Origin: Rhodobacter sp.
Lineage (GTDB): Bacteria; Pseudomonadota; Alphaproteobacteria; Rhodobacterales; Rhodobacteraceae
Assembly (NCBI GenBank): GCA_030065095.1
Contig: JASJDP010000012.1
Coordinates: 62,001-126,000 of the forward strand
Direction: 5' to 3'
Length of the DNA: 64,000 bases
Part shown: positions 47,645 to 56,365 of the stretch, piece by piece
Numbering within the stretch: the first letter of the stretch is position 1
Layout of the letters: every line of letters starts with the position of its first letter
Translations under genes and position numbers: made by a program
Notes under the pieces: model-generated
The model's database searches: none
Told to the model about the DNA's origin: nothing
Seen by the model: only the letters and a program-made list of their open reading frames with translations

Positions 47645-49240
47645 ATGGCCCCCAAAGTTCTTGTCTCCGATAAGCTCTCGGAGACCGCCGTCCAGATCTT
47701 CCGCAACCGCGGCATCGAGGTCGACTTTCGTCCCGATCTCGGCAAGGACAAGGATAAACTGCTCGAGGCGATCAACGGATATGATGGCCTCGCCATCCGC
47801 TCGGCAACAAAGGTGACTCCGAAGCTTTTGGAAAAGGCCGATAATCTCAAGGTCGTCGGCCGTGCCGGCATCGGCGTCGATAATGTCGACATCCCCGCGG
47901 CCTCGAAGAAGGGCGTGATCGTGATGAACACACCCTTCGGCAACTCGATCACCACGGCGGAACACGCCATCGCGATGATGATGGCGGCCGCCCGGCAAAT
48001 CCCCGAGGCGAACGCCTCGACCCATTCGGGAAAGTGGGAGAAGTCCCGGTTCATGGGGGTCGAGTTGACCGGCAAGACGCTTGGCGTCATCGGTGCGGGC
48101 AATATCGGCTCGATCGTTATCGACCGCGGACACGGCCTGCGGATGAAGGTAATCGCATATGACCCGTTCCTCAGCGAGGACCGCGCCGACAAGCTGGGTG
48201 TCGAAAAGGTCGAGCTGGATGAACTGCTTGGCCGCGCCGACTTCATCACCTTGCATGTGCCGCTGACCGACAAGACCCGCAATATCCTGTCCGCGGAAGC
48301 CATCGCCAAAACGCGCCCCGGTGTCCGGATCGTCAATTGCGCCCGCGGCGGTCTTATCGACGAAGCGGCCCTTGCCGAGGCACTGAAGAACGGCCAGGTC
48401 GCGGCTGCGGCCCTGGATGTCTTTGCCGTCGAACCGGCCACCGACAACCCGTTATTCGACCTGCCGAATGTCGTGTGCACCCCGCATCTTGGCGCCTCCA
48501 CCACCGAGGCTCAGGAAAACGTGGCCCTGCAGGTGGCGGAACAGATGGCGGATTATCTGCTGACCGGTGCGGTGCAGAATGCGCTCAACATGCCCTCCGT
48601 CACCGCTGAAGAGGCCAAGGTGATGGGTCCCTGGATCAAGCTGGCGGGTTACCTGGGAGAGTTCGCCGGGCAGCTGACGGACGAGCCGATCAAGGCGATA
48701 AACATACTCTACAACGGTCAAACGGCCGAGATGAACACCGCGGCGCTGAATGCGTCGGCGGTCGCGGGGATCATGCGAGTGTTGAACCCGGATGTGAACA
48801 TGGTATCCGCGCCGATCGTCGCCAAGGAACGTGGTATCGACATTGCGACCACAACCCAGGGCAAGACCGGGGTGTTCGACGCCTATATCAAACTGACCGT
48901 TGTCACCGGCCATCGGGAAAGATCCATTGCGGGCACCGTCTTTTCGGACGGAAAGCCGCGGTTCATCCAGATCAAGGGCATCAACATCGATGCCGAGATC
49001 GGACAGCACATGCTGTACACGACCAACGAGGACGTGCCCGGCATCATCGGCACGCTGGGCCAGACCATGGGCAACCATGACGTCAACATCGCAAACTTCA
49101 CCCTTGGGCGCTCTGACGTGGGGGGCGAGGCTATCGCCCTGCTGTATCTGGACGCGCCACCACCGCAGGGTGTTCTGGATGAACTCGCAGCCACCGGGAT
49201 GTTCCGGCAAGTGCGGCGGCTGCAGTTCGAGATCGGGTGA
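47645..49240 (+). CDS. serA: D-3-phosphoglycerate dehydrogenase
   Basis: 531 residues, the long type with an allosteric substrate-binding domain and a C-terminal ACT domain. NAD loop GAGNIGSI, catalytic Arg/Glu/His region (NCARGGLIDE, VVCTPHLGAST). First step of serine synthesis from glycolysis; the ACT domain (last 75 residues) usually senses serine. ATG 47645 has TGGAG 6 nt upstream; the upstream GTG 47627 and ATG 47633 are less well placed. Confidence 0.96.
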   Translation: MAPKVLVSDKLSETAVQIFRNRGIEVDFRPDLGKDKDKLLEAINGYDGLAIRSATKVTPKLLEKADNLKVVGRAGIGVDNVDIPAASKKGVIVMNTPFGNSITTAEHAIAMMMAAARQIPEANASTHSGKWEKSRFMGVELTGKTLGVIGAGNIGSIVIDRGHGLRMKVIAYDPFLSEDRADKLGVEKVELDELLGRADFITLHVPLTDKTRNILSAEAIAKTRPGVRIVNCARGGLIDEAALAEALKNGQVAAAALDVFAVEPATDNPLFDLPNVVCTPHLGASTTEAQENVALQVAEQMADYLLTGAVQNALNMPSVTAEEAKVMGPWIKLAGYLGEFAGQLTDEPIKAINILYNGQTAEMNTAALNASAVAGIMRVLNPDVNMVSAPIVAKERGIDIATTTQGKTGVFDAYIKLTVVTGHRERSIAGTVFSDGKPRFIQIKGINIDAEIGQHMLYTTNEDVPGIIGTLGQTMGNHDVNIANFTLGRSDVGGEAIALLYLDAPPPQGVLDELAATGMFRQVRRLQFEIG

Positions 49241-49252
49241 TCGGGCAGTTTG

Positions 49253-50005
49253 ATGCGCGTCTATGCCATAGGTGACGTCCACGGACAGCTGGACATGCTG
49301 ACTGCGGCACATGCCCGGATTGCTGCGGACCGAGAGGTCTGCCGCGATCCCGCCGCCCCTGTGATCCACCTGGGCGACTACTGCGACCGCGGGCCCGATA
49401 CGGCCGGTGTCGTCCAGTTTCTGGTGGACGGCATCGCCGCAGGGCGCCCCTGGCGGGCGGTCATGGGCAACCATGACCGGCTGTTTCGCGACTTTCTGAT
49501 GGATGGGGCCATCACGGACGACAGGCTTCGCAGCGACCTGAATTGGCTCAGCTGGAATATGGGCGGCCGGGACACGCTGCGCTCTTATGGAATCGACGAT
49601 ACGGGCTCGTTGCCGTCCGAGCAGCTTCACACAGACGCAAGGACGCGGATACCGGAGGAGCATCGACAGTTCCTTGGTAAGTTAGAGACATATATCGAGT
49701 TCGAAGACCTGATCCTGGTGCACGCGGGCATTCGCCCCGGCGTTCCGATGCAGGACCAGGCCGAGGACGATCTTGTCTGGATCCGGGACGAGTTTCTGTT
49801 CGACACCCGCGACCACGGCAAACTGGTCGTGCACGGCCACACGCCGGTCGACACACCGACAAACTACGGCAACCGGGTCAACCTCGACACAGGGGCCGGG
49901 TATGGACGTCCCCTGACCGCTGCCGTCTTCGAAGGCCGCGACTGCTGGGTCCTGGCCGAGGGGGGTCGGGAACCGTTGCCGCCGGGCCCTTACCCGATGT
50001 TCTGA
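49253..50005 (+). CDS. Calcineurin-like metallophosphoesterase (PP2A-like serine/threonine phosphatase family)
   Basis: 250 residues. All metal motifs are present: GDVHG (7-11), GDYCDRGP, GNHD, VHAGIRPG, VVHGHTP. It resembles bacterial PrpA/PphA-type phosphatases or ApaH relatives; substrate unknown. I chose ATG 49253 over the TTG one codon earlier. It follows serA by 12 nt and is probably in its operon. Its last 16 nt overlap the convergent DUF2783 gene. One TTAGAGAC octamer lies at 49682. Confidence 0.85.
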   Translation: MRVYAIGDVHGQLDMLTAAHARIAADREVCRDPAAPVIHLGDYCDRGPDTAGVVQFLVDGIAAGRPWRAVMGNHDRLFRDFLMDGAITDDRLRSDLNWLSWNMGGRDTLRSYGIDDTGSLPSEQLHTDARTRIPEEHRQFLGKLETYIEFEDLILVHAGIRPGVPMQDQAEDDLVWIRDEFLFDTRDHGKLVVHGHTPVDTPTNYGNRVNLDTGAGYGRPLTAAVFEGRDCWVLAEGGREPLPPGPYPMF

Positions 50006-50184
50006 CGGGCCAGCTTCAACGCTTCGCTCAAAACCTGGCGGTTGCCGATATGGTTGGCGAGAATCAGGATCAACTGGGCGTTCAGCGCCTGGCTTTGCAT
50101 CTCGCTAAGCCCTTGGTGGGTGGCGAGCAATTCTGCGTAGAACCCATCGTGATCCGCAAGATTCGTGGTGTCGATCAACGCCAC
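49990..50184 (-). CDS. DUF2783-like small protein, possible coupling subunit of the adjacent hydroxylase
   Basis: 64 residues (about 7 kDa), all helical, no membrane segment. GFYAELLATHQGLSEMQSQALNAQL and ILANHIGN resemble DUF2783 proteins. GTG 50184 has GGAGG 8 nt upstream; the frame to 50199 (TTG) has no better site. It begins 2 nt after the FAD monooxygenase stop. In Pseudomonas putida, 3-hydroxyphenylacetate 6-hydroxylase is an FAD protein (MhaA) with a 6 kDa coupling protein (MhaB) encoded next to it; this pair has the same arrangement. The homology to MhaB itself is untested. Confidence 0.75.
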   Translation of the reverse strand: MALIDTTNLADHDGFYAELLATHQGLSEMQSQALNAQLILILANHIGNRQVLSEALKLARQNIG

Positions 50185-50186
50185 TG

Positions 50187-51734
50187 TCACTGCCTCCAAA
50201 GTCTTGCGATTGCCTTGGTGATCGCCGCTGGGTCGACATAGGGCCAGCGCGCCGCCACCACCTGATCAGGCCGGATCAAATAGACGGCGGCGGTGGCATC
50301 GCCAAGGTATCTATCCCGGATCAGATCGGTGAGTTCCGGTTTGATCACGGTCGCCCCCCCGATGTCAGAGACGCCGCAGCCAAATGCCAGAACCATGACC
50401 TCGCCCCCCAGTCTGTCGATCAACCACCCGTTGCCCAAAGGTGCATCGGGTGCGACCGATCCCGGACGCGACACTTTCGGCAGGGCGGGGTCGTCGGGTC
50501 CCGCACCGGGATAGACGCAAGGAACCGACAGCCGCCCCGAGTTGACCCAGGCGCGTGCAAACGGCGCCTTGGCGGCAAGGGCCAGGACCTGGTCGCGAAA
50601 CAGGCGCTCAATCCCGTCCGCCGGTGTCATGAATTTCGTCGCACGCGCCGAATTGAGGATATTCTCGTCGGCCCCGTGACCTCGTTCGGAATCGTAATCC
50701 CCGAGAATCGCCGGTGGCGAGCGCCCGTCCAAAACTGCCGCAAGCCGCCAGCCCAGCGCATCGACATCCTGCAACCCGCCGTTGCCGCCCCGCGCGCCGA
50801 AGGGCGACACGATATGGGCGCTGTCGCCGGCAAAGATCACCCGTCCCTGCACGAAACTATCCAAACGGCGGCATTGAAACGTGTAGACGCTGACCCAATC
50901 GAGTTTGAATTTCGAATGCCCGACAACCTTTTCGATCCGGGGAATCACGTTTTCGGGCTTTTTCTCTTCCTCCGGGTTGGCGTCCCAGCCGAGCTGCAGG
51001 TCGATACGGTAGATATTGTCGGGCTGTTTGTGCAGCAGCGCCGACTGGCCCGGATGAAAGACCGGCTCGAACCAGAACCGGCGTTCCGAGGGGAATTCGG
51101 CCTGCATCTCGATATCGGCGATCAGAAAGCGTTCTTCGAACAGCTCGCCCTTGAAATCGAGACCGATCATTTCGCGGATCGGCGACTTGGCCCCATCGCA
51201 GGCGATCAGATAGTCAGCCTCAAGGTGATAGGTTCCATCGGGCGTCTCTATCTCGATAGTGGCGCAATCTTCGTTTTGCCGAATGTTCGTGACTTTATTC
51301 TTGAACCGCAGATCGATGAGGCCGTTCGCCTGCGCGGCCTCGACCAGATATTCCTCGACATAATACTGCTGAAGGTTCACGAAGGCCGGCATCTTGTGGC
51401 CTTCCTCCGGTTGCAGATCGAAATTAAAGACCTCGGCGTCGCGGTGATAGGTTCGGCCGACCTTCCACGTCACGCCCTTTGCCACGGATTTTTCACCGAC
51501 CCCCAGACGGTCGAGAATCTCCAGCGACCGTTTCGACCAGCAAATCGCCCGGCTTCCGACCGAGACCACGTTATTGTCGTCCAGAACGACGCTGGGCACG
51601 CCATAATTCGCCAGCTCCAGCGCCATCGCCAGACCGATGGGCCCGGCGCCGGCGATAACCGCCTTATGCCTGGGTTCCGGCGAGGTCAGGCCGGGCGGCG
51701 TGGTATAGGGAAACGGCTGATAGTCATAGGGCAT
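50187..51734 (-). CDS. FAD-dependent aromatic ring hydroxylase (MhpA/MhaA-like)
   Basis: 515 residues. FAD-binding-3 monooxygenase: GAGPIGLAMAL (dinucleotide loop, about 28-38), D-G motif LIACDGAKSPIRE and VIFAGDSAHIVSPFGARGGN (second FAD motif). It hydroxylates a phenolic substrate using NAD(P)H and O2. Position in a homogentisate cluster suggests 3-hydroxyphenylacetate or a related monophenol; 3-(3-hydroxyphenyl)propionate hydroxylase is the alternative by sequence class. ATG 51734 begins MPYDYQPFPY. The next gene, 2 nt downstream, is the small DUF2783-like one. Confidence 0.8.
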   Translation of the reverse strand: MPYDYQPFPYTTPPGLTSPEPRHKAVIAGAGPIGLAMALELANYGVPSVVLDDNNVVSVGSRAICWSKRSLEILDRLGVGEKSVAKGVTWKVGRTYHRDAEVFNFDLQPEEGHKMPAFVNLQQYYVEEYLVEAAQANGLIDLRFKNKVTNIRQNEDCATIEIETPDGTYHLEADYLIACDGAKSPIREMIGLDFKGELFEERFLIADIEMQAEFPSERRFWFEPVFHPGQSALLHKQPDNIYRIDLQLGWDANPEEEKKPENVIPRIEKVVGHSKFKLDWVSVYTFQCRRLDSFVQGRVIFAGDSAHIVSPFGARGGNGGLQDVDALGWRLAAVLDGRSPPAILGDYDSERGHGADENILNSARATKFMTPADGIERLFRDQVLALAAKAPFARAWVNSGRLSVPCVYPGAGPDDPALPKVSRPGSVAPDAPLGNGWLIDRLGGEVMVLAFGCGVSDIGGATVIKPELTDLIRDRYLGDATAAVYLIRPDQVVAARWPYVDPAAITKAIARLWRQ

Positions 51735-51749
51735 TGCAACACTCCCGGT

Positions 51750-51923
51750 TTAGCCCGGCCCGAAAAGCCGCATCGCGGTCAGGATGGCGAAAATGACAGT
51801 CAGGATGATGAAGTTGGTTCTGGTCCGTGGCGGCACCGGCTTGGGCCCGGCCATGACCTGATACAGCAGAAAGAGCCAGGCAAGGATCACGCCGATGTAG
51901 AGAAGCAGGGTAATCCAGCCCAT
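51750..51923 (-). CDS. Small membrane protein (57 residues)
   Basis: Two hydrophobic segments (ITLLLYIGVILAWLFLLYQV and FIILTVIFAILTAMRLF) joined by a proline-rich, basic hairpin PKPVPPRTRT. No recognised family. ATG 51923 overlaps the upstream small gene's stop by one base (TGATG), with AAGGGG 8 nt upstream. Last of three overlapping small genes before the hydroxylase. Confidence 0.7.
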   Translation of the reverse strand: MGWITLLLYIGVILAWLFLLYQVMAGPKPVPPRTRTNFIILTVIFAILTAMRLFGPG

Positions 51924-52126
51924 CACCTTTGCCCCTTGATCAGCTTCGATGCCGACCATATCGCCGATCCGCTAAAAAACAGACCCCCCATCACGCCGAC
52001 CTCGAACAGCGCTGGGCCGGTCGGAATGCCGCGGTAAAGCAGTGCGACCAGCATCAGCGACAGTCCGAACAGGCTGAAACAGAGCCTGAATATGTGCTCT
52101 TTGCGCGTGGGGCCGTATTTGCTCAT
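51923..52126 (-). CDS. Small membrane protein (67 residues)
   Basis: Basic N-terminus (SKYGPTRKEHIFR), a transmembrane segment (LCFSLFGLSLMLVALLY), a short loop with GPALFEV, a second hydrophobic segment (GVMGGLFFSGSAIW) and a basic tail. ATG 52126 lies in an ATGA overlap with the 30-residue gene. No recognised family. Confidence 0.72.
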   Translation of the reverse strand: MSKYGPTRKEHIFRLCFSLFGLSLMLVALLYRGIPTGPALFEVGVMGGLFFSGSAIWSASKLIKGQR

Positions 52127-52215
52127 CGCAGCATCCCCGCCAGTCCGACCGCTAGGCCCGGCAGAACCACTCCGATCGCGTACCAAACCGCCACAAGTCG
52201 TAGGAATCGCCTCAT
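52123..52215 (-). CDS. Tiny membrane protein (30 residues)
   Basis: MRRFLRLVAVWYAIGVVLPG and a further hydrophobic stretch form one probable transmembrane helix with a basic N-terminus. ATG 52215 overlaps the metallo-beta-lactamase gene stop by 4 nt (ATGA), and its own stop overlaps the next small gene by 4 nt. Too short to be judged by similarity; the double coupling is the evidence. Confidence 0.6.
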   Translation of the reverse strand: MRRFLRLVAVWYAIGVVLPGLAVGLAGMLR

Positions 52216-53162
52216 TCCTGCAGTTGCTCCCACATCTCCTTGTCGCGCTGGGCGGTCCAGATCCGCGGCGTGTCGATGTCGCGCGCCTCGTCATAGGCGC
52301 GGGCGACGTTGAACGGCAGGCAATGCTCATAGATCGCATAATCGCCGAATTTAGGGTCGCATTCTGCGCGGCATGCGGCCATCGCCTCTTTCAGCGACCC
52401 GCCACGCAGCGCGACCCTGGCAACCGAATTGTAGGTCGAGGTCACGAAATCCGTCGTCGAATCCAGCGCCGCGTCGACCATACTCCTTCCGACCAACGCA
52501 TCCCCCCGGCCCGGCGCGATGGCATCGAGGTTCCAGCGCCGGATGGCGTCCAGCGTGCCGGGCCAGTCGTGGAAATGTCCGTCGCCGCAATAGCAGGCCG
52601 AGTGAAATTCGACGATGTCGCCGGTAAACATCACATTCTGATCCGGAACGTAAATTACGATATCGCCTGCGGTGTGCGCCCGGCCCAGCTGCATCAGATC
52701 CACCCGCCTTTGGCCAAGATAGACACTCATACGGCCGTGGAACGTGGTCGTCGGCCAAGTCAGCCCGGGGATCTCCTCGTGCCCCTGGAAAAGCCGCGGG
52801 AAGCGATCGAATTCGCTGTCCCAGTCCTCTTGCCCGCGCTCGACCACCATCGCGCGCGCCTTTTCGGACATGATCACCTGGCCTGCGGCATAGGCGCTGG
52901 CGCCCAGCACCCGCACCGCATGGTAATGCGTCAGCACCAAGTGGCTGATCGGCTTGTCGGTAACCTCGCGGATGCACTCGATCACCTTCCGCGCCAGCCG
53001 CGGCGTCGCCTGCGCCTCGACGACCATCACCGAGTCGTCGCCGATGATCACCCCCGAATTCGGATCGCCCTCGGCGGTGAAGGCATAAAGCCCCTCGCCG
53101 ATCTGGGTGAAGCTGGTTTTCTTTTCGGTCATGTCGCCGGCAGAGGCGAAGGCTTTGGCCAT
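52212..53162 (-). CDS. Metallo-beta-lactamase-fold hydrolase with altered metal motif
   Basis: 316 residues. MBL fold with VLTHYHAVRVLGASAY where the usual H-x-H-x-D-H is expected; the Asp-His pair is replaced by Val-Arg. Later ligands GRAHTAGD and FTGDIVEF and a C-terminal HCLPFN are kept. It may bind one metal or be a variant catalyst; substrate unknown. ATG 53162 has GGAG 8 nt upstream. It lies between the VOC protein and the small membrane genes in the homogentisate operon. Confidence 0.82.
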   Translation of the reverse strand: MAKAFASAGDMTEKKTSFTQIGEGLYAFTAEGDPNSGVIIGDDSVMVVEAQATPRLARKVIECIREVTDKPISHLVLTHYHAVRVLGASAYAAGQVIMSEKARAMVVERGQEDWDSEFDRFPRLFQGHEEIPGLTWPTTTFHGRMSVYLGQRRVDLMQLGRAHTAGDIVIYVPDQNVMFTGDIVEFHSACYCGDGHFHDWPGTLDAIRRWNLDAIAPGRGDALVGRSMVDAALDSTTDFVTSTYNSVARVALRGGSLKEAMAACRAECDPKFGDYAIYEHCLPFNVARAYDEARDIDTPRIWTAQRDKEMWEQLQE

Positions 53163-53164
53163 TT

Positions 53165-53521
53165 TCAAGTCTCCAGAAATTCGAGCCGGTTGCCGAAGGG
53201 ATCTTCGGTAAAGAAACGCTTTCGGCCCGCAATCGCATCGTCCCAGGTCACGGAATGCCCTCTTGCCGTCAGGCGATGCGCGAGATCGTCGATCGCCGCA
53301 ACGCGAAAACCCGGGTGAGCCTTGCGGGCAGGAACAAACGGTTCCTCTACGCCCAGATGCAATTCGCTTCCATCCAGCGCGATCCAAAGCCCGCCACGCG
53401 ACGCAAGCGCCCGAGGTTTTTCGATCTCGTCCCAACCCAGCAATCCCTGCCAGAACGCCCTGCTTGCCTCCTCGCCGCCGCGCGGAATGGCCAGCTGCAC
53501 GTGATCCAGCACCGCGCTCAT
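53165..53521 (-). CDS. VOC (glyoxalase/dioxygenase superfamily) protein
   Basis: 118 residues, one compact VOC domain: LDHVQLAIPRG at the start (His ligand), LHLGVEE, and the C-terminal TEDPFGNRLEFLE with a metal-binding Glu. VOC domains serve in glyoxalases, extradiol dioxygenases and lyases; role here unknown, though a position in the aromatic catabolic cluster suggests handling of a pathway intermediate. ATG 53521 overlaps fahA by 4 nt (ATGA). Confidence 0.82.
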   Translation of the reverse strand: MSAVLDHVQLAIPRGGEEASRAFWQGLLGWDEIEKPRALASRGGLWIALDGSELHLGVEEPFVPARKAHPGFRVAAIDDLAHRLTARGHSVTWDDAIAGRKRFFTEDPFGNRLEFLET

Positions 53522-54786
53522 CTTTCGTAGGGATCCGTCAGCGCCGCGATCACCTTGCCAGTGCAATCGCCAAAGCCGACCCGGTAACCGTCGCCCTCGG
53601 CTGCGCCGGACAGGGTCAGCGTGTCGCCATCCTCGATGAAGGTCCGGGTTTCTCCGGTCGCCAGCGTGATCGGTTCCTTCCCGCCCCAGCTGAGTTCCAG
53701 CAGCGATCCGCGTTCCGGCCTCGTCGGGCCGGAAATCGTGCCCGATCCCAGCAGGTCGCCAACTGTCATCGGGCTGCCGGCGGTTGTGTGATGCGCCAGC
53801 TGCTGGGCAGAGGAATAGTACATTTCCTTGTAGTTTGTGTGTGCCAGAAGGGTGGATTCCTTGGCGTTTTCAGGTTGAATAGAGACCGATAGCGGAATGT
53901 CGTACAGCATCGGCCCGGGTTCGCGCAGATGCGGCAACAGCTCCTTCTCGCGCGCCGGCGTCGAAACCCGGAACGGCTCCAGCGCCGCCTTGGTCACGAT
54001 CCATGGCGAAATCGACGTCGCCGTCGCCTTGGCCTGAAACGGTCCCAGCGGCTGGTATTCCCACGCCTGAATGTCCCGCGCCGACCAGTCGTTCAACAAC
54101 ACATAGCCGAAAATCATGTCGTCCGCCTGCTGCACGGAAACCGGCCCGTCCGACGGTTGCCCCACAATTGCGCCCATCTCCAGCTCGATGTCGAACCGGC
54201 GGCTTGGCAGAAAGGCCGGAGCATCATGGTCGGGCGATTTCAACTGGCCCCAGGGGCGGCGGATCTCGGTACCGCTCACATAGACCGAAGAGGCACGCCC
54301 GTTATAGCCGATCGGGATGTGCAGCCAGTTGGGCGGCAGCGCATTTTCCGGCCCGCGGAACATGGTGCCGACATTGGTGGCATGGTGCCGCCCGGCATAG
54401 AAATCCGTGTATTCGGCCACCTTGAACGGCATGTGCAGCGTGGCTCTTGCCATTGGCACCGAATAGCTGACGGCGGCGTCCTGCAGCCGCTCGTCGGCGT
54501 CTTCGGCCAGTATTCGCTGCAGGTCGGCGCGGTACCTGGCCCAGGCAGTTGGTCCAAGCTCCATGAAATCGTTCCAGTTGGGTGCATCCAGCACATCCGC
54601 GTCCGCGTCGGCCCGCAGCAGACCGGTCGCTTCCAGGCCGGTGGCGTCCAGAATGCGGTCGCCGATCGCAACGCCGCAGCGCAGATCGCCATCGCCGACC
54701 GAAAATACCCCATAGGGCAGGTTGTTGAGCGGAAACTCGGTTTCGGCGGAGTTCGCGCTCTCGACCCAACTTCGCATCAGCGGCAT
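53518..54786 (-). CDS. fahA: Fumarylacetoacetase
   Basis: 422 residues. It splits fumarylacetoacetate to fumarate and acetoacetate, the last step of tyrosine/homogentisate breakdown. N-terminal SH3-like domain, then the FAH domain with DFYAGRHHATNVG, FDIELEMGAIVG and DWSARDIQAWEYQPLGPF, which carry the metal ligands. ATG 54786 has GGAGG 6 nt upstream. It is 82 nt from hmgA. Confidence 0.95.
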   Translation of the reverse strand: MPLMRSWVESANSAETEFPLNNLPYGVFSVGDGDLRCGVAIGDRILDATGLEATGLLRADADADVLDAPNWNDFMELGPTAWARYRADLQRILAEDADERLQDAAVSYSVPMARATLHMPFKVAEYTDFYAGRHHATNVGTMFRGPENALPPNWLHIPIGYNGRASSVYVSGTEIRRPWGQLKSPDHDAPAFLPSRRFDIELEMGAIVGQPSDGPVSVQQADDMIFGYVLLNDWSARDIQAWEYQPLGPFQAKATATSISPWIVTKAALEPFRVSTPAREKELLPHLREPGPMLYDIPLSVSIQPENAKESTLLAHTNYKEMYYSSAQQLAHHTTAGSPMTVGDLLGSGTISGPTRPERGSLLELSWGGKEPITLATGETRTFIEDGDTLTLSGAAEGDGYRVGFGDCTGKVIAALTDPYER

Positions 54787-54868
54787 GACATCCTCCCAAA
54801 GCGGTGCGCACCAACGCGCGCCACCTGTGCCAAGTTGTAGGGTGCGCCTCGCTCCGACTGCAAGCCCG

Positions 54869-56230
54869 TCACTTCTTGCCGGGCGTCCCGTCGAACTTCT
54901 TCTCCAACGACGTCCAGCAGTCGATGTAATCGTCCTGCAACGGAGCCTCATTGGCGGCGAACCCCGTCAGATGCTGCGGAAAGCGGGTTTCAAACATGAA
55001 GGACATCGTATTGTCGAGCTTATGCGGCTCTAACTCGGCGTTGGACGCGCCCTCGAACGCCTCGCGGTCGGGCCCGTGCGGCAGCATCATATTGTGCAAC
55101 GACATGCCACCGGGGACAAAGCCCTGCGGCTTGGCATCGTACTGGCCATAGATGTTGCCCATCAACTCGGACATGATGTTCTTGTGATACCAGGGTGGGC
55201 GGAACGTGTCCTCCATCACCATCCAGCGCTCGCGGAACAGCACAAAGTCGATATTGGCCGTGCCGGGCACCCCTGACGGCGCGGTCAGCACGGTAAAGAT
55301 CGACGGATCCGGGTGGTCGAACAGGATGGATCCGACCGGGCAATAGGTGCGCAGATCGTATTTGACCGGTGCGTAGTTGCCGTGCCAGGCCACCACGTCC
55401 AGCGGCGAATGCCCGATCTCGGTGCGGTGGAACTGGCCGCACCACTTCACCACCACCGACGAGTCCGCCTCGCGGTCTTCGAAGGCCGCGACCGGTGTCT
55501 TGAAGTCCCGCCGGTTGGCCATGCAGTTCGCCCCGATCGGCCCGCGCCCCGGCAGCTCGAACTTCTGGCCGTAGTTTTCGCAGACAAAGCCGCGTGCAGG
55601 GCCTTCGACCAGCTCCACCCGGTACAATAGACCGCGCGGCAATATGGCGATCTCCTTGGGTTCCAGGTCGATGATCCCGAGCTCGGTGTAAAACCGCAAC
55701 CGGCCATCCTGCGGGACAACCAACAGTTCGCTGTCGGCGGAATAGAAATACTCGTCCTGCATCGAGGCGGTGACCAGATAGATATGGCTGGCCATCCCCA
55801 CCTGAGTGTTTACATCCCCCGCCGTGGTCATCGTCCGCATGCCGGTGATCCAGGTCATCTCATCGCCGGTCATCGGCACCGGATCCCAGCGATACTGGCC
55901 CAGGCTGATGACGTCCGGGTCGATATGCGGCGCCGATTTCCAATAGGGCATGTCGATCTTTTCGTAGCGCCGCGAATGCTTCACCGATGGCCGGATGCGA
56001 TAGCACCAGGTCCGCTCGTTTTGGTGACTCGGCGCGGTAAAGGCCGTGCCGGATAGCTGCTCGCCATAAAGGCCGTAGTTGCATTTCTGCGGGCTGTTCA
56101 TGCCCTGGGGCAGGGCATCCGGCAGCGCCTCGGTCTCGAAATCATTGCCGAAGCCCGGCATATAGCCGTCATGCGTGCCGACGGTCGTCGCGGCGCGCAC
56201 CATCTCGCGCGGGGCAGCTTGCCTGTTCAT
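54869..56230 (-). CDS. hmgA: Homogentisate 1,2-dioxygenase
   Basis: 453 residues, usual length. Iron enzyme that opens homogentisate to maleylacetoacetate. The iron ligands are in [14 protein letters not shown] (His and Glu) and MLPHGPD (His), and [14 protein letters not shown] is the N-terminal signature. ATG 56230 has GGGAG 6 nt upstream. No maleylacetoacetate isomerase gene is visible in the window. It is the first gene of the leftward operon, controlled from the operator at 56264-56281. Confidence 0.96.
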   Translation of the reverse strand: MNRQAAPREMVRAATTVGTHDGYMPGFGNDFETEALPDALPQGMNSPQKCNYGLYGEQLSGTAFTAPSHQNERTWCYRIRPSVKHSRRYEKIDMPYWKSAPHIDPDVISLGQYRWDPVPMTGDEMTWITGMRTMTTAGDVNTQVGMASHIYLVTASMQDEYFYSADSELLVVPQDGRLRFYTELGIIDLEPKEIAILPRGLLYRVELVEGPARGFVCENYGQKFELPGRGPIGANCMANRRDFKTPVAAFEDREADSSVVVKWCGQFHRTEIGHSPLDVVAWHGNYAPVKYDLRTYCPVGSILFDHPDPSIFTVLTAPSGVPGTANIDFVLFRERWMVMEDTFRPPWYHKNIMSELMGNIYGQYDAKPQGFVPGGMSLHNMMLPHGPDREAFEGASNAELEPHKLDNTMSFMFETRFPQHLTGFAANEAPLQDDYIDCWTSLEKKFDGTPGKK

Positions 56231-56263
56231 GGAAATCTCCCAGGAATTATGCGGAAATCATAT

Positions 56264-56281
56264 CGTTGCAAATGCAACGAA
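56264..56281. promoter_or_regulatory. Probable MarR-type operator between hmgA and marR
   Basis: TCGTTGCA-AA-TGCAACGA is a perfect palindrome of two 8 bp arms. It lies 33 bp upstream of the hmgA ATG and 84 bp before the marR ATG. A second, weaker ATCG-CAA-CGAT repeat lies at 56341-56351, just before marR. This spacing and symmetry fit a MarR dimer. Confidence 0.75.
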
Positions 56282-56365
56282 GTCAAGTTGCGACTTGGCC
56301 GGGCGCTTGAATGACCCGTCTCTTCGTGATTTCATTTCAATCGCAACGATTTGCCGGAGCAAAGG

